64,000 nt of DNA from Brevibacillus massiliensis. GTDB lineage: Bacteria > Bacillota > Bacilli > Brevibacillales > Brevibacillaceae. The notes under the pieces are model-generated. The model worked only from the letters and a program-made list of their open reading frames with translations, was not told the origin of the DNA and did no database searches. Positions 44,384-54,875 of this stretch are shown here, piece by piece; position 1 is the first letter of the stretch, and each line of letters opens with the position of its first letter. The position numbers were made by a program, and so were the translations under genes. Where the stretch lies: the NCBI RefSeq assembly GCF_000311785.1, contig NZ_HE978548.1:46398-110397 (forward strand), written 5' to 3'.

Positions 44384-45871
44384 ATGAAATGGAATGGACG
44401 TTCTGTGTTTGTGGTTGCCCTTGTCTGCATGGTCGCCAGCAGTTTGTTGACGCTGGCTGTCGTGCGGGGCGGGTCGGCAAGCATAGGCACCCAGGGAGCG
44501 GTTGCGACGGCGGGTAACCTCTTGTCGCTGGGAGGCAGTCAAAGCTACCCGAAAGAGTTTTCCAAGCTATTTGATACTTATCAAATTATCAAGAAAAACT
44601 ACGTTCACGACGTGCCGAGCGAACAGTTGATCGAGGGAGCCATCGAAGGGATGGTCGGATCGCTTGACGACCCGTATTCCTCCTACATGGATCCGACTGC
44701 GGCCGAGGAGTTCAACACATCGCTGCACTCTTCATTTGAAGGCATCGGGGCGGAAGTAACCCTGAAAAACGGCCGGGTGACAATCGTCTCGCCGTTTAAA
44801 GGATCGCCAGCGGAACTGGCGGGGCTTAGGGCCAACGATCAAATTCTCAGTGTCAACGGCGAGTCCCTGGAGGGACTGGACCTGCAAAAGGCGGTTTCCA
44901 AAATTCGCGGCCCCAAAGGAACGAAGGCAACGCTCAAGGTTCTTCGTCCGGGAATGACGGAGCCGATTACAGTCGTGGTCATTCGGGATAACATTCCGAT
45001 CGAGACTGTACACCAGAGTATCATTCAAAGGGGCGCAGACAAATTCGGCAGAATCGAGATCACCCAGTTTTCCGCCGACACTGCCAAGCACTTCTTTGAA
45101 GAACTGGCCCAATTGGAGAAAGAAAACATCAAGGGTCTTATCATTGACGTTCGCGGCAACCCCGGCGGTTACCTGACGGCCGTAAGAGAGATTGCCGAAC
45201 AGTTGATTCCGGAGAAGAAAGCGATCGTGAAAATCGAATACGGCGATAAATCCAGAGAGGTCGAAGAGTACCACTCCAAGGTGGATGCCGCCAAACCTTA
45301 CCCGATTGTGGTGCTGACCGACGGAGGCAGTGCCAGCGCGTCCGAGATTTTGGCTGGCGCGATGAGCGAGAGCGGAGGGTACAAATTGGTCGGCGAGAAG
45401 ACCTTTGGCAAAGGCACGGTACAGAACACCGTCGAGATGGGCGACAAGAGCCAGTTGAAACTGACCATCGCCAAATGGCTGACTCCAAACGGGGAGTGGA
45501 TTAACAAAAAAGGGATCGAACCGGATGTTGCCGTTTCCCAGCCGGAGTATTTCAAAGCGACGCAGCTTCCCCAGGACAAGGTGCTGGAGCAGGACATGAC
45601 CGGGGTAGATGTGAAGAACCTGCAGCTGATTTTGAACGGCTTAAAACTGTCGCCGGGACGAAATGACGGCTATTTCGATGCCAAGACCAAAGCGGCAGTG
45701 GAACGTTTCCAAAAGGAGAATAACCTTCCAGTTACAGGAAAGGTGGATCCCGCTACGGGAGCGGCTCTGCAGGATGCGCTCATCGAGCAAATCCGCGATC
45801 CGAAAAACGACAATCAGCTTCAAAAAGCACTCGACGTCCTGCAGCAGGAAGTAAAAGCCAAAGGAAAATAA
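44384..45871 (+). CDS. ctpB: S41-family C-terminal processing protease CtpB
   Basis: 495 aa. Membrane anchor or signal (~7-30); PDZ domain ~115-195 (FEGIGAEVTLKNGRVTIVSP); S41 peptidase ~200-390 with Ser in GGSASASEILAGAM and Lys in EKTFGKGTVQ; C-terminal peptidoglycan-binding domain ~410-480 (LQLILNGLKLSPGRNDGYFD). This is the CtpB layout; in B. subtilis CtpB cleaves SpoIVFA during sporulation and lies near ftsEX and minJ, as here. ATG 44384 after AAAGGATGG. A terminator follows. Confidence 0.93.
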   Translation: MKWNGRSVFVVALVCMVASSLLTLAVVRGGSASIGTQGAVATAGNLLSLGGSQSYPKEFSKLFDTYQIIKKNYVHDVPSEQLIEGAIEGMVGSLDDPYSSYMDPTAAEEFNTSLHSSFEGIGAEVTLKNGRVTIVSPFKGSPAELAGLRANDQILSVNGESLEGLDLQKAVSKIRGPKGTKATLKVLRPGMTEPITVVVIRDNIPIETVHQSIIQRGADKFGRIEITQFSADTAKHFFEELAQLEKENIKGLIIDVRGNPGGYLTAVREIAEQLIPEKKAIVKIEYGDKSREVEEYHSKVDAAKPYPIVVLTDGGSASASEILAGAMSESGGYKLVGEKTFGKGTVQNTVEMGDKSQLKLTIAKWLTPNGEWINKKGIEPDVAVSQPEYFKATQLPQDKVLEQDMTGVDVKNLQLILNGLKLSPGRNDGYFDAKTKAAVERFQKENNLPVTGKVDPATGAALQDALIEQIRDPKNDNQLQKALDVLQQEVKAKGK

Positions 45872-45914
45872 CGTACCCCTGCGGCAGGGAATTGCTTTCT
45901 ATCTGTAGAAGTTA

Positions 45915-45948
45915 AAAACCACGGAAAACAGTCCGTGGTTTTTCTTTT
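45915..45948 (+). terminator. Terminator after ctpB
   Basis: AACCACGGA / TCCGTGGTT, nine perfect pairs, short loop, then a T-rich run. Confidence 0.92.
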
Positions 45949-45969
45949 TCCCAAACACGAGGTGATACC

Positions 45970-47250
45970 ATGACAAACGGATGGGTGTTTTTGCAGCAGT
46001 ATCTGCAGGCCGTCTTCTACTTCTTCCTCAATCCGTTGTTTTACATCTTCGTCTTGTTTATCTATTTGCAGTATCGGAAGCAGATGGCGATGGAACGTCA
46101 GTTATTCGCTGTTCGCATACATTCACCGTTTTTACAGACGCTTCGTTCCGTTGGCCTCGGCCTGGTCGGCGGGATGTTTGTGTCGCTGGCAGCGGGCGCC
46201 TTGGGAATCGTCGTCCAGGCCGGTGACCTCTGGATCGTTTGGGCAATTTCGATCGTCCTAATCTGTTTTCGCGTCCGTTTTCTCTGCTTTGCCTATGCCG
46301 TTGGCGGCTTGACGCTCCTGCAAGGGCTCGCCCTTTTGTGGCCGGCGGGAGTCTCCGTGCAGGGAATCGGCACGGTCTGGAGCTGGATATTGGCCTCCAA
46401 GCCGGTGCCGCTGCTGGCAGTCGTGGCGTTGATGCATTTTGCCGAAGCGGTATTGATTCGCTGGAACGGGGGAAGAGACGCGTCTCCGCTGTACCTGGAA
46501 GGCAAGCGGGGAAAGATTATCGGCGCGTACCATTTGCAGTCCTTCTGGTTAACTCCGCTATTGCTCCTGGTGCCGATGCAGGCAAACAGCGGACTTGCGC
46601 TGCAGTTGTTTTCGGGCTGGCCGCTGTTTTCCCCCGGCCTTGCAAGCAGCGTTTACGGGCTGCTGCTCATCCCGGCGGTAACCGGCTTTTCCGACATGAC
46701 ACAGACGGTGACACCTGACCAAAAGGCGCGTGAAACTGCCGGTCCGCTTGGCCTGTATTCGCTTGTGCTGCTCCTGCTGGCGTACGCAGCCGTGCATGTT
46801 CCCGCCCTTTCCATCGCGGCGGCCTTGTTTGCGATAATCGGACATGAGGGGTTGTTCCGGTTCAGTCAACGACGCGAACAGAAGCATGCGCCGTTTTTTA
46901 TTCAGTCGTCGAGGGGCGTAAAGGTGATGGCAGTCATACCGGGAACGCCCGCAGAAGAGATGGGGATTCTCTGCGGAGAGGTCATCGTCAAGGTCAATGG
47001 GATTCCAGTACGGGATAGGACAGAGCTGTACACGGCACTGCAGGCCAATCCGGCCTACTGCAAAATGGAGGTCCTGACTTACAATAAAGAGCCGAAATTC
47101 GTTCAATGCGCCATCTATGCCGGCAATCACCATCAATTGGGAATTATCGTGGTGCCGGATTCCGAGACCAAGTACTACGTCGATGTCCGCAGGCTCAATC
47201 TCGTCCGATTGTTGAAACAGCGGATCGGCAAGATAAAGCTGGGCGCATGA
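45970..47250 (+). CDS. minJ: MinJ-like polytopic PDZ protein
   Basis: 426 aa with about seven membrane helices in residues ~10-300 and a C-terminal PDZ domain (~310-385; GVKVMAVIPGTPAEEMGILC then GEVIVKVNGIPV). In B. subtilis MinJ sits just after ctpB/swrA and links DivIVA to MinD at the division site; position, topology and PDZ place agree. The soluble tail ends LVRLLKQRIGKI. swrA is not present between ctpB and this gene. ATG 45970 follows GAGGTG. It converges on flgD. Confidence 0.75.
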   Translation: MTNGWVFLQQYLQAVFYFFLNPLFYIFVLFIYLQYRKQMAMERQLFAVRIHSPFLQTLRSVGLGLVGGMFVSLAAGALGIVVQAGDLWIVWAISIVLICFRVRFLCFAYAVGGLTLLQGLALLWPAGVSVQGIGTVWSWILASKPVPLLAVVALMHFAEAVLIRWNGGRDASPLYLEGKRGKIIGAYHLQSFWLTPLLLLVPMQANSGLALQLFSGWPLFSPGLASSVYGLLLIPAVTGFSDMTQTVTPDQKARETAGPLGLYSLVLLLLAYAAVHVPALSIAAALFAIIGHEGLFRFSQRREQKHAPFFIQSSRGVKVMAVIPGTPAEEMGILCGEVIVKVNGIPVRDRTELYTALQANPAYCKMEVLTYNKEPKFVQCAIYAGNHHQLGIIVVPDSETKYYVDVRRLNLVRLLKQRIGKIKLGA

Positions 47251-47251
47251 A

Positions 47252-47283
47252 AAGAACCCGAGGTCAACTGGCCTCGGGTTCTT
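47252..47283. terminator. Bidirectional terminator between minJ and flgD
   Basis: AAGAACCCGAGG / CCTCGGGTTCTT, twelve perfect pairs. The loop holds the flgD stop codon (47264-47266). Confidence 0.88.
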
Positions 47284-47962
47284 CCCTTCTTGGTGTCTCT
47301 AATCCGGTTATATCTTGCGGCGTGATCTTGTCTCCATTGTCCAGGTGGAATTCGATCAGGCCGTTTTTCATGCTGACCGCTGCAATCACGCCGCTTTTAT
47401 CCGTGCCGGACGAAGTGCCGTCCGGGTTTTCCTGCTGTCCCTTGTAGGAGACGGTATAACCGATCATCTGCGTGTACTTCAATGTGCTGTCCAACCAATC
47501 GCCGGTGTCGCCGGTGCTGCTCGAATCCACGCCGGTGACATCCTCGCGCGGTACGACATCTTCTCCGATGATGAAGTAGATTTTCCCGTCTTTCATCTTG
47601 ACGCCGTCAATCGAGCCGGTCTTGGGCTCTTTGCTGACTTCGCCGGTATCAGGATCTTTTGTCGTCAGATCATACGTGGCCGTTTTTCCCACGAGTTGCT
47701 CATATTGGCGGATGTTTAGCAGGCTGCTGTTGGATTCTTCCATCAGCGACTGCATGCGCGTCAAGCGTTCCACCATCGTCATGATGGCGGTCTGCTGGAC
47801 GAACTGCTGATTGTCCATCGGCGACAGCGGGTCCTGATACTTCAACTGCTCGATCATCAACCGCATAAACGCATTTTGATCTATATCCGTGGAAAACTCT
47901 TTTTTTCCCTTGTAACTGTAATTGGGCGGAATATATAGCGAATTGTTTACGCTGTCCGGCAT
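47264..47962 (-). CDS. flgD: Flagellar hook assembly (capping) protein FlgD
   Basis: 232 aa. The N-terminal half has the FlgD signature: NAFMRLMIEQLKYQDPLSPM followed by DNQQFVQQTAIMTMVERL; residues ~95-225 form a beta-rich C-terminal part with repeated KMKDGKIYF / SMKNGLIEF-like strands. FlgD caps the growing hook and is exported. AGGAGG precedes the ATG. Usually flgD lies in the fla/che operon beside flgE and fliK; here it is alone, facing minJ and divergent from uvrB. It may be a second copy or a relocated gene; the rest of the genome is needed to tell. A SigD-like -10 lies upstream at 48008-48015. Confidence 0.85.
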   Translation of the reverse strand: MPDSVNNSLYIPPNYSYKGKKEFSTDIDQNAFMRLMIEQLKYQDPLSPMDNQQFVQQTAIMTMVERLTRMQSLMEESNSSLLNIRQYEQLVGKTATYDLTTKDPDTGEVSKEPKTGSIDGVKMKDGKIYFIIGEDVVPREDVTGVDSSSTGDTGDWLDSTLKYTQMIGYTVSYKGQQENPDGTSSGTDKSGVIAAVSMKNGLIEFHLDNGDKITPQDITGLETPRREEPEAS

Positions 47963-48007
47963 GTGCGATCCTCCTTGGGAAGCGGCGCTTCCAAGCTTTC
48001 CTTTTCT

Positions 48008-48015
48008 TTATCGGC
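48008..48015 (-). promoter_or_regulatory. SigD-like -10 upstream of flgD
   Basis: GCCGATAA on the - strand matches 7 of 8 bases of the SigD -10; the -35 position (48031-48034) does not match TAAA. It is 46 bases before the flgD ATG. Confidence 0.35.
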
Positions 48016-48037
48016 AAAAGGGGAAAGGGAGAACAGA

Positions 48038-48088
48038 CAAACGTTTGTTCGAATTTCCTGCTTAAAATTCGAATGTTTGTGCTATAAT
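48038..48088 (+). promoter_or_regulatory. uvrB promoter with two LexA-box-like sites
   Basis: Site 1, CAAACGTTTGTTCG (48038-48051), matches the Bacillus LexA consensus CGAACN4GTTCG at 9 of 10 fixed bases. Site 2, CGAATGTTTGTGCT (48070-48083), matches 7 of 10 and touches the extended -10 TGCTATAAT (48080-48088). This is the expected SOS control of uvrBA. Confidence 0.7.
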
Positions 48089-48140
48089 GAGTGATAGGTT
48101 AAAGAAAACGGTTCGTGTAAAAAGAAGGAGGAGCGGCAGG

Positions 48141-50117
48141 ATGGAGCGTTTTCAATTAGTTTCGGAATATCAGCCATCCGGTGACCAACCGACAGCGATT
48201 GCCGAGTTGGTGTCTGGCGTCCGGGCGGGGAAGCGGCACCAGACCCTGCTGGGAGCAACCGGAACGGGCAAGACCTTTACGATTGCACATGTCATCGCGC
48301 AAGTGAACAAACCGACCCTGGTCTTGGCCCACAACAAAACACTCGCTGCACAGTTGGCGGCGGAATTTAAGGAGTTTTTTCCGCGTAATGCGGTGGAATA
48401 CTTCGTCAGCTATTACGACTACTACCAACCAGAGGCGTATATCCCGCAATCGGACACGTACATCGAGAAGGACGCCAGCGTCAACGAAGAGATCGACAAG
48501 CTGCGACACTCGGCTACCAGTGCTCTTTTTGAGCGGCGGGATGTGATCATCGTAGCCTCCGTATCCTGCATCTATGGATTGGGTTCGCCGGAAGAGTACC
48601 GCGAGCTGGTACTCTCTTTGCGCGTCGGCATGGAAAAAAGCCGGGAAGAAGTGCTGCACCGGCTGGTCGATATCCAGTATACGCGCAACGACATCAATTT
48701 TGTCCGCGGAACCTTCCGGGTACGCGGTGACGTACTGGAGATCTTCCCGGCATCCAACAGCGAACAGGCGATCCGCGTCGAATTTTTTGGCGATGAAATC
48801 GAACGGATTACTTCGATCGACGTACTGACCGGGGAAATTCTCGGGACCCGCGAGCATGTTGCCATTTTCCCGGCATCCCACTACGTCACCCGCGAGGAGA
48901 AGATGAAGCTGGCGATTGCCGGCATTCAGGCGGAATTGGAGGAGCGGCTGAAGGAACTGCGCGACCAGGGCAAGCTTCTGGAAGCACAGCGCTTGGAGCA
49001 GCGCACCCGCTACGACATTGAAATGATGATGGAGATGGGCTTTTGTTCCGGGATTGAGAACTACTCGCGCCATTTGACCGGACTGCCGCCCGGACATCCG
49101 CCGTACACCCTGCTGGATTACTTCCCGGACGATTTTCTGCTGATAGTCGATGAGTCTCACATGAGCCTGCCGCAGGTGCGCGCCATGTACAATGGCGACA
49201 AGGCCCGCAAAGACGTCTTGGTGGAACACGGGTTTCGGCTTCCGTCGGCGCGGGACAACCGCCCGCTGACATTTTCCGAGTTTGAGCAGAAGATCCATCA
49301 GATCATATACATTTCGGCAACGCCCGGGCCCTACGAGCTGGAACACTGCCCAGAAGTCGTGCAGCAGGTCATTCGGCCTACCGGCCTTGTGGATCCGACA
49401 ATCGACGTTCGGCCGATCAAAGGGCAGATTGACGATTTGATCGGCGAGATCCAAGCCACGATCGCCAAAGACGAGCGCGTGCTTGTGACTACGCTGACGA
49501 AAAAGATGGCAGAGGATTTAACCGACTACCTGAAGGAGATCGGGATCAAGGTTCGCTATCTGCACTCCGATATCAAGACGATCGAGAGAATGCAGATCCT
49601 GCGATCCCTTCGGCTCGGCGAATTTGACGTGCTGATCGGGATCAACCTGCTGCGCGAGGGTCTCGACCTGCCGGAAGTGTCACTGGTGGCCATCCTGGAC
49701 GCGGACAAGGAAGGCTTCCTGCGCAACGAGCGCTCCTTGATCCAGACGATCGGCCGCGCCGCCCGCAATGCGGAAGGCCGGGTCATCATGTACGCCGACC
49801 GGATGACGGATTCGATGGCTGCCGCGATCCGCGAGACCGAGCGGCGCCGCAGCATCCAGTTGGCGTATAACGAGCAGCATGGCATCACGCCGCAAACGGT
49901 AAAAAAGGCGGTTCGCGACGTGATTGAGGCCACCCGGGTCGCCGAGGAAAAGGCCGATTACCTGCCGCACGCCGATTTCAAAAAGCTGTCGAAAAAAGAC
50001 CGCCAGCAGGTAATCGAGCGAATGGAAGAAGAGATGAAGGAAGCAGCGCGCAATCTGCTGTTCGAACGGGCGGCGGAACTGCGTGACTTGATTCTTGAGT
50101 TGAAAGCCGAAGGATAA
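48141..50117 (+). CDS. uvrB: Excinuclease ABC subunit B
   Basis: 658 aa. Damage-verifying helicase-like subunit of nucleotide excision repair. Seen: Walker [15 protein letters not shown], the beta-hairpin [20 protein letters not shown], helicase motifs ([49 protein letters not shown]) and the C-terminal UVR domain (~620-655) that binds UvrC. ATG 48141 follows AAGGAGGAG. LexA-like sites upstream; uvrA follows after 16 bases. Confidence 0.97.
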   Translation: MERFQLVSEYQPSGDQPTAIAELVSGVRAGKRHQTLLGATGTGKTFTIAHVIAQVNKPTLVLAHNKTLAAQLAAEFKEFFPRNAVEYFVSYYDYYQPEAYIPQSDTYIEKDASVNEEIDKLRHSATSALFERRDVIIVASVSCIYGLGSPEEYRELVLSLRVGMEKSREEVLHRLVDIQYTRNDINFVRGTFRVRGDVLEIFPASNSEQAIRVEFFGDEIERITSIDVLTGEILGTREHVAIFPASHYVTREEKMKLAIAGIQAELEERLKELRDQGKLLEAQRLEQRTRYDIEMMMEMGFCSGIENYSRHLTGLPPGHPPYTLLDYFPDDFLLIVDESHMSLPQVRAMYNGDKARKDVLVEHGFRLPSARDNRPLTFSEFEQKIHQIIYISATPGPYELEHCPEVVQQVIRPTGLVDPTIDVRPIKGQIDDLIGEIQATIAKDERVLVTTLTKKMAEDLTDYLKEIGIKVRYLHSDIKTIERMQILRSLRLGEFDVLIGINLLREGLDLPEVSLVAILDADKEGFLRNERSLIQTIGRAARNAEGRVIMYADRMTDSMAAAIRETERRRSIQLAYNEQHGITPQTVKKAVRDVIEATRVAEEKADYLPHADFKKLSKKDRQQVIERMEEEMKEAARNLLFERAAELRDLILELKAEG

Positions 50118-50133
50118 GGAGTGGAAAAGAGAC

Positions 50134-53001
50134 ATGCCGCTTGAACACATCGTCGTCAAAGGCGCGCGGGCCCACAACCTGAAAAATATCGACGTGGTGA
50201 TTCCGCGCGACAAATTTGTCGTGCTGACGGGCCTGTCCGGCTCGGGGAAGTCGTCCCTCGCTTTTGACACCATATACGCTGAGGGGCAGCGGCGTTATGT
50301 GGAGTCCCTCTCCGCATACGCCCGGCAGTTCCTCGGTCAGATGGATAAACCTGACGTGGATTCGATCGAGGGGCTGTCGCCCGCGATCTCCATCGATCAG
50401 AAGACTACCAGCCGCAACCCGCGGTCCACTGTCGGCACGGTAACCGAAATATACGACTACCTGCGGCTCCTCTACGCCCGGATCGGCAAGCCGATCTGCC
50501 CGGAACACGGGATCGAGATTACTTCGCAGACCATTGAACAGATGGTGGATCGCGTGCTGGAGTATCCGGAACGAACCCGTATTCAGATCTTGGCGCCGCT
50601 CGTGCAGGGGCGCAAAGGGGAGCACGTCAAGCTGCTGGATGATATCCGCAAGCAGGGCTATGTGCGTGTACGCGTCGATGGCGAGGTTCGCGACTTGTCG
50701 GAAGAGATCAAGCTGGAAAAGAACAAGAAGCACTCGATTGAAGTCGTCATCGACCGGATTGTCGTGAAGCCGGACGTTCAGTCGCGGCTCGCCGACTCCT
50801 TGGAGACGGCGCTGCGGCTGGCCGACGGCAAAGTCATCGTGGACGTCATCGATCAGGAAGAGCTGTTGTTCAGCGAGAAGCACGCCTGTCCGATCTGCGG
50901 ATTTTCGATTGGCGAGCTGGAGCCGCGCATCTTTTCGTTCAACAGCCCATACGGAGCATGTCCGGAATGTGACGGCCTGGGAGTCAAATTGGAGGTCGAC
51001 CCCGATCTGGTCATCCCCGATCCGACCAAGACCCTGGAAGAGGGGGCGATTGAAGCGTGGGAACCGAAATCCTCCACCTATTACCAGCAGCTGCTGACTT
51101 CGGCCTGCCGCCACTTCGGGATTCCGATGGACGTGAAGGTGGAAGAACTGCCCGAAGAGCAGCTGCAGATCATCTTGTACGGAAACAAAGAGGAGAAGAT
51201 CCACTTCCGCTATGAGAATGAATTTGGACAAGTACGGGAGGCGGTCGTGCCTTTTGAGGGCGTGATTCCCAATTTGCAGCGCCGCCACGTGGAGACCAGC
51301 TCCGATTACATTCGTGAGACGATCGAAGGTTTTATGGGGCAAAAGCCTTGCCCGGTCTGCAAAGGGCAGCGCCTTCGCCAGGAGAGTCTGGCTGTGATGG
51401 TCGGCGGGCGAAACATCTCCCAGTTCACCGATTTGTCGATTGTCGATGCCTACCAGTTTGCAGATGAATTGCAGCTAAGTGAAAAAGACGCGAAGATTGC
51501 CAATCAGGTCCTGAAAGAAGTGAAATCCCGGCTGCGTTTTCTCATCGACGTCGGCCTGGATTACCTGACGCTCAGCCGGGCGGCCGGCACACTTTCCGGC
51601 GGGGAGGCGCAGCGCATTCGCCTGGCGACGCAGATCGGCTCCAGTTTAATGGGTGTCCTTTACATTTTGGATGAGCCGAGTATCGGGCTTCACCAGCGGG
51701 ACAACAGCCGGCTGATCAAGACGCTGGAACACATGACCAACCTCGGCAATACCCTGATCGTCGTCGAACACGACGAGGATACGATGATGGCCTGCGATTA
51801 CATCATTGACATTGGCCCCGGCGCAGGGATTCACGGTGGACAGGTTGTCGCGGCCGGCACGCCGGAAGAAGTGATGCAGAACCCCGCCTCCTTGACAGGC
51901 GCTTATTTGAGCGGCCGCAAGTTTATTGCGGTTCCGGCGGAGCGGCGTCAGCCCAACGGCAAGTGGATTACCATCGAGGGCGCCAAGGAAAACAACTTGA
52001 AGAACATCAACGCGAAGATCCCGCTCGGGGTGTTTGTCGCCGTGACGGGAGTCTCCGGCTCGGGCAAGAGTACGCTCGTCAATGAAATCCTGCATAAGAC
52101 CTTGGCTCGTGAATTGAACCGGGCAAAAACAAAGCCGGGCGCTTACCGGCGCATCACCGGTTTGGAGCACTTGGACAAGGTGATCGATATCGACCAGTCT
52201 CCGATCGGACGGACCCCTCGTTCCAATCCGGCTACGTACACGGGCGTGTTCGACGATATTCGCGACTTGTTTGCCCAAACCAATGAAGCGAAGGTACGCG
52301 GCTACAAAAAGGGCCGCTTCAGCTTCAACATCAAGGGAGGGCGCTGCGAGGCGTGCAGCGGCGACGGGATCATCAAGATCGAAATGCACTTCTTGCCGGA
52401 TGTCTACGTGCCTTGTGAAGTATGCCACGGAAAGCGGTACAATCGCGAGACGCTGGAAGTAAAGTACAAGGGGAAAAGCATTTCCGACGTACTGGAAATG
52501 ACGATCGAGGATGCTCTTGAGTTTTTCCGCAATATCCCGCGGATCGAACGGAAGCTGCAGACCATCGTTGACGTCGGTCTCGGCTATATGAAGCTGGGTC
52601 AGCCGGCCACGACGCTGTCCGGCGGAGAAGCACAGCGGGTGAAGCTGGCATCCGAGCTGTATCGGCGCAGCAACGGCCGTACGCTGTACATTCTGGATGA
52701 ACCGACGACGGGTCTGCACACGGACGATATTGACCGTTTGCTGAAGGTGCTGCAGCGGCTGGTGGATAACGGCGATACGGTCCTGGTGATCGAACACAAC
52801 CTGGATGTGATTAAAACGGCCGATTATCTGATCGACTTGGGGCCTGAAGGAGGAACACGCGGCGGACAGATCGTTGCCACAGGCACTCCAGAGCAGGTGG
52901 TTCAGGTAGCAGAATCCTATACCGGCCAATTTCTGGCGCCGATATTGGAGCGGGACCGCCAGCGGACCAAGCAGCGGATGGAGCAGCTGGTATCCGGCTA
53001 G
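50134..53001 (+). CDS. uvrA: Excinuclease ABC subunit A
   Basis: 955 aa tandem ABC ATPase that finds DNA damage. First Walker [15 protein letters not shown] (~31), second [14 protein letters not shown] (~640); two signature motifs ([13 protein letters not shown] and [13 protein letters not shown]); zinc modules [13 protein letters not shown]...CPEC and [16 protein letters not shown]...CEVC. Length is standard. Co-transcribed with uvrB. Confidence 0.98.
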   Translation: MPLEHIVVKGARAHNLKNIDVVIPRDKFVVLTGLSGSGKSSLAFDTIYAEGQRRYVESLSAYARQFLGQMDKPDVDSIEGLSPAISIDQKTTSRNPRSTVGTVTEIYDYLRLLYARIGKPICPEHGIEITSQTIEQMVDRVLEYPERTRIQILAPLVQGRKGEHVKLLDDIRKQGYVRVRVDGEVRDLSEEIKLEKNKKHSIEVVIDRIVVKPDVQSRLADSLETALRLADGKVIVDVIDQEELLFSEKHACPICGFSIGELEPRIFSFNSPYGACPECDGLGVKLEVDPDLVIPDPTKTLEEGAIEAWEPKSSTYYQQLLTSACRHFGIPMDVKVEELPEEQLQIILYGNKEEKIHFRYENEFGQVREAVVPFEGVIPNLQRRHVETSSDYIRETIEGFMGQKPCPVCKGQRLRQESLAVMVGGRNISQFTDLSIVDAYQFADELQLSEKDAKIANQVLKEVKSRLRFLIDVGLDYLTLSRAAGTLSGGEAQRIRLATQIGSSLMGVLYILDEPSIGLHQRDNSRLIKTLEHMTNLGNTLIVVEHDEDTMMACDYIIDIGPGAGIHGGQVVAAGTPEEVMQNPASLTGAYLSGRKFIAVPAERRQPNGKWITIEGAKENNLKNINAKIPLGVFVAVTGVSGSGKSTLVNEILHKTLARELNRAKTKPGAYRRITGLEHLDKVIDIDQSPIGRTPRSNPATYTGVFDDIRDLFAQTNEAKVRGYKKGRFSFNIKGGRCEACSGDGIIKIEMHFLPDVYVPCEVCHGKRYNRETLEVKYKGKSISDVLEMTIEDALEFFRNIPRIERKLQTIVDVGLGYMKLGQPATTLSGGEAQRVKLASELYRRSNGRTLYILDEPTTGLHTDDIDRLLKVLQRLVDNGDTVLVIEHNLDVIKTADYLIDLGPEGGTRGGQIVATGTPEQVVQVAESYTGQFLAPILERDRQRTKQRMEQLVSG

Positions 53002-53039
53002 AACGGCGGATTGATCAGGCGAGAAGTGCAGGAAGACAG

Positions 53040-53067
53040 GCGGAACATGTAGGTGTTCCGCTTTGTT
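53040..53067 (+). terminator. Terminator after uvrA
   Basis: GCGGAACA / TGTTCCGC, eight perfect pairs, TGTAGG loop, then TTTGTT. Between here and 53180 nothing else is seen. Confidence 0.8.
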
Positions 53068-53181
53068 CACGTTCCTGCATGATTGCGATGATCGCTCCCC
53101 CTTGGCCGGTCTGTTGGGGCAGCTATCGGTGCCGCGGTAAGCAAAAAGGGAACGGGACGAAAGAAAATGGGCAGCGGAGGT

Positions 53182-53211
53182 TGTTCCGGGCAGTCTATCT
53201 CCGATACAATA
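53182..53211 (+). promoter_or_regulatory. Candidate SigA promoter of hprK
   Basis: TTGTTC (53182-53187), 18 bases, TACAAT (53206-53211); 52 bases before the ATG. Confidence 0.5.
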
Positions 53212-53262
53212 GAGGAAATGCCTGTTGACGGGAAAAGTGTTCGCGCCGTAAAGGAGAGAAGC

Positions 53263-54195
53263 ATGCGTAAAACAAAGGTAAGCCATGTCGTCGAACATTT
53301 TCATATGAAAGTGCTGAGTGGAGAGCAAGGGCTTGGACGTGAAATCACTGTGACCGATTTAAGCCGTCCGGGTTTGCAGTTGGCCGGCTATTACTCGCAC
53401 TATCCTGCCGAGCGGATTCAACTGTTTGGCTTGACGGAGATGGAGTTTTTGCAAACACTGAGCCGCGAAGACCGGCTGGAGCGGTTTCGGTTTTTGATGG
53501 ATGACGAGACCCCTTGTATCTGCGTGACCCGCAATCAGCAGGCGATGCCGGAACTGCTGGAAATATCCGAAGAAAAGAGCGTTCCCGTACTCTTATCGCC
53601 GCTGGCGACGACCAGTTTGGTCAGCAAGCTGACCAACTTCCTGGAGAACCGGCTGGCGAAGTCGACCACGATCCACGGTGTGCTAACCGATGTTTACGGC
53701 ATCGGGGTGCTGATCGTCGGTTCCAGCGGGATCGGCAAGAGCGAAACCGCTTTGGAACTGGTAAAGCGCGGACACCGCCTGGTAGCCGACGACGCCGTCG
53801 AAATCAGCCAGTCACAGGAAGGGCAGCTGGTGGGAACGGCACCAGAGTTGATTCAACACTTGCTGGAGATTCGCGGTCTGGGGATCATCAATGTCATGAC
53901 GATGTTCGGGGCCCGCGCCGTGCGCAATATGAAAAACATTGCGCTGGTGGTTCAACTGGAGTTGTGGGAGAAGGACAAACAGTATGAACGTCTTGGCCTG
54001 GACGAAGAGAAAATGAAGATCATTGACACGGAGTTGCCGGTCATTACGGTTCCGGTAAGGCCCGGACGAAATCTGGCCGTCATCATTGAAGTAGCGGCGA
54101 TGAACTATCGGTTGAAACGGATGGGATATAATGCCGCCATGCATTTTGCCAAACGGTTGACCGATACCATCGAGGATTCCGATCCAGACTTATGA
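53263..54195 (+). CDS. hprK: HPr kinase/phosphorylase
   Basis: 310 aa. Phosphorylates HPr on Ser46 with ATP and reverses this with phosphate, feeding CcpA carbon control. N-terminal domain ~1-125; C-terminal kinase with Walker [10 protein letters not shown] (~153-161), the following [14 protein letters not shown] and the HprK signature [20 protein letters not shown] 53263 follows AAAGGAGAG. In B. subtilis lgt and ppaX separate hprK from yvoF; here hprK directly overlaps the acyltransferase. Confidence 0.96.
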   Translation: MRKTKVSHVVEHFHMKVLSGEQGLGREITVTDLSRPGLQLAGYYSHYPAERIQLFGLTEMEFLQTLSREDRLERFRFLMDDETPCICVTRNQQAMPELLEISEEKSVPVLLSPLATTSLVSKLTNFLENRLAKSTTIHGVLTDVYGIGVLIVGSSGIGKSETALELVKRGHRLVADDAVEISQSQEGQLVGTAPELIQHLLEIRGLGIINVMTMFGARAVRNMKNIALVVQLELWEKDKQYERLGLDEEKMKIIDTELPVITVPVRPGRNLAVIIEVAAMNYRLKRMGYNAAMHFAKRLTDTIEDSDPDL

Positions 54196-54704
54196 CAGCG
54201 AAGGAGCAGGGAATGACAATGCGTCGGACAAACAGATATTCGGTAAACGGAGCGAACCCGCTGTGGCAGCTGTATCGGACTGTTAGTTTTTGGAAGGTGA
54301 TGAAGAACTTTATCGTCATCCAAATCGCCCGCTATTGTCCGTTCCTATCCTGGAAAAACTGGCTGTATCGGACATTTCTGCGCATGGAGGTAGGCGAACA
54401 TACGGCAGTGGCGTTAATGGTCATGATGGATATCATGTTTCCGGAGTTGATCAAAATCGGAAGCAACTGCGTAATCGGATACAATACGACGATACTGGCC
54501 CACGAGTACCTCGTCGACGAGTATCGCCTCGGCGAAGTGAAAATCGGCGACCGGGTGCTTGTCGGTGCCAACTCGACGATATTGCCGGGGGTGGTCATCG
54601 GCGATGGGGCGATCGTCGCAGCCGGTACTGTCGTGCACAAAAACGTCCCGCCAGGCGCTTTTGTCGGCGGAAATCCGATGCAAATCATTCGGGAAGCGGA
54701 TTGA
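54192..54704 (+). CDS. yvoF: Hexapeptide-repeat acyltransferase (YvoF-like)
   Basis: 170 aa. A hydrophobic, Trp-rich N-terminal part (~20-60; [18 protein letters not shown]) is followed by left-handed beta-helix repeats ([40 protein letters not shown]), ending [15 protein letters not shown]. The missing-loop acetyltransferase layout resembles maltose/galactoside O-acetyltransferases; substrate unknown. The genomic position between hprK and hisZ matches B. subtilis yvoF. ATGA overlap with hprK. The stop codon is inside its terminator hairpin. Confidence 0.8.
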   Translation: MTAKEQGMTMRRTNRYSVNGANPLWQLYRTVSFWKVMKNFIVIQIARYCPFLSWKNWLYRTFLRMEVGEHTAVALMVMMDIMFPELIKIGSNCVIGYNTTILAHEYLVDEYRLGEVKIGDRVLVGANSTILPGVVIGDGAIVAAGTVVHKNVPPGAFVGGNPMQIIREAD

Positions 54705-54720
54705 ATCAATCCGCTTTTTT
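54694..54720 (+). terminator. Terminator after yvoF
   Basis: AAGCGGATTG / CAATCCGCTT, ten perfect pairs, three-base loop, then T. It includes the end of the coding region. Confidence 0.92.
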
Positions 54721-54789
54721 CTGTGACCGCTTGCGGTCCACAAAACGGCCATGACCGTTTGTGCAATTGTCTGACTATTCGGTTGGCCG

Positions 54790-54818
54790 TTGACCAACTG
54801 TCCGTTTAGTGGTACATT
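54790..54818 (+). promoter_or_regulatory. SigA promoter of the his operon
   Basis: TTGACC (54790-54795), 17 bases, TACATT (54813-54818), 58 bases before hisZ. No T-box or leader peptide with a histidine run is seen between them. Confidence 0.65.
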
Positions 54819-54875
54819 TCAACTAACCTTTCACTTTAGTTTATTAGCAGAGTAAAGCGTTTGGAGGGAAAAGCT

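Noticed and set aside
48156..49454. A 432-codon open frame on the - strand opposite uvrB
   Set aside because: Same reason: shadow of a strongly conserved gene, no start signals, no family resemblance.
51646..53328. A 560-codon open frame on the - strand opposite uvrA
   Set aside because: It mirrors the codon structure of uvrA, has no ribosome site and no recognisable domain; an antisense shadow in GC-rich coding DNA.
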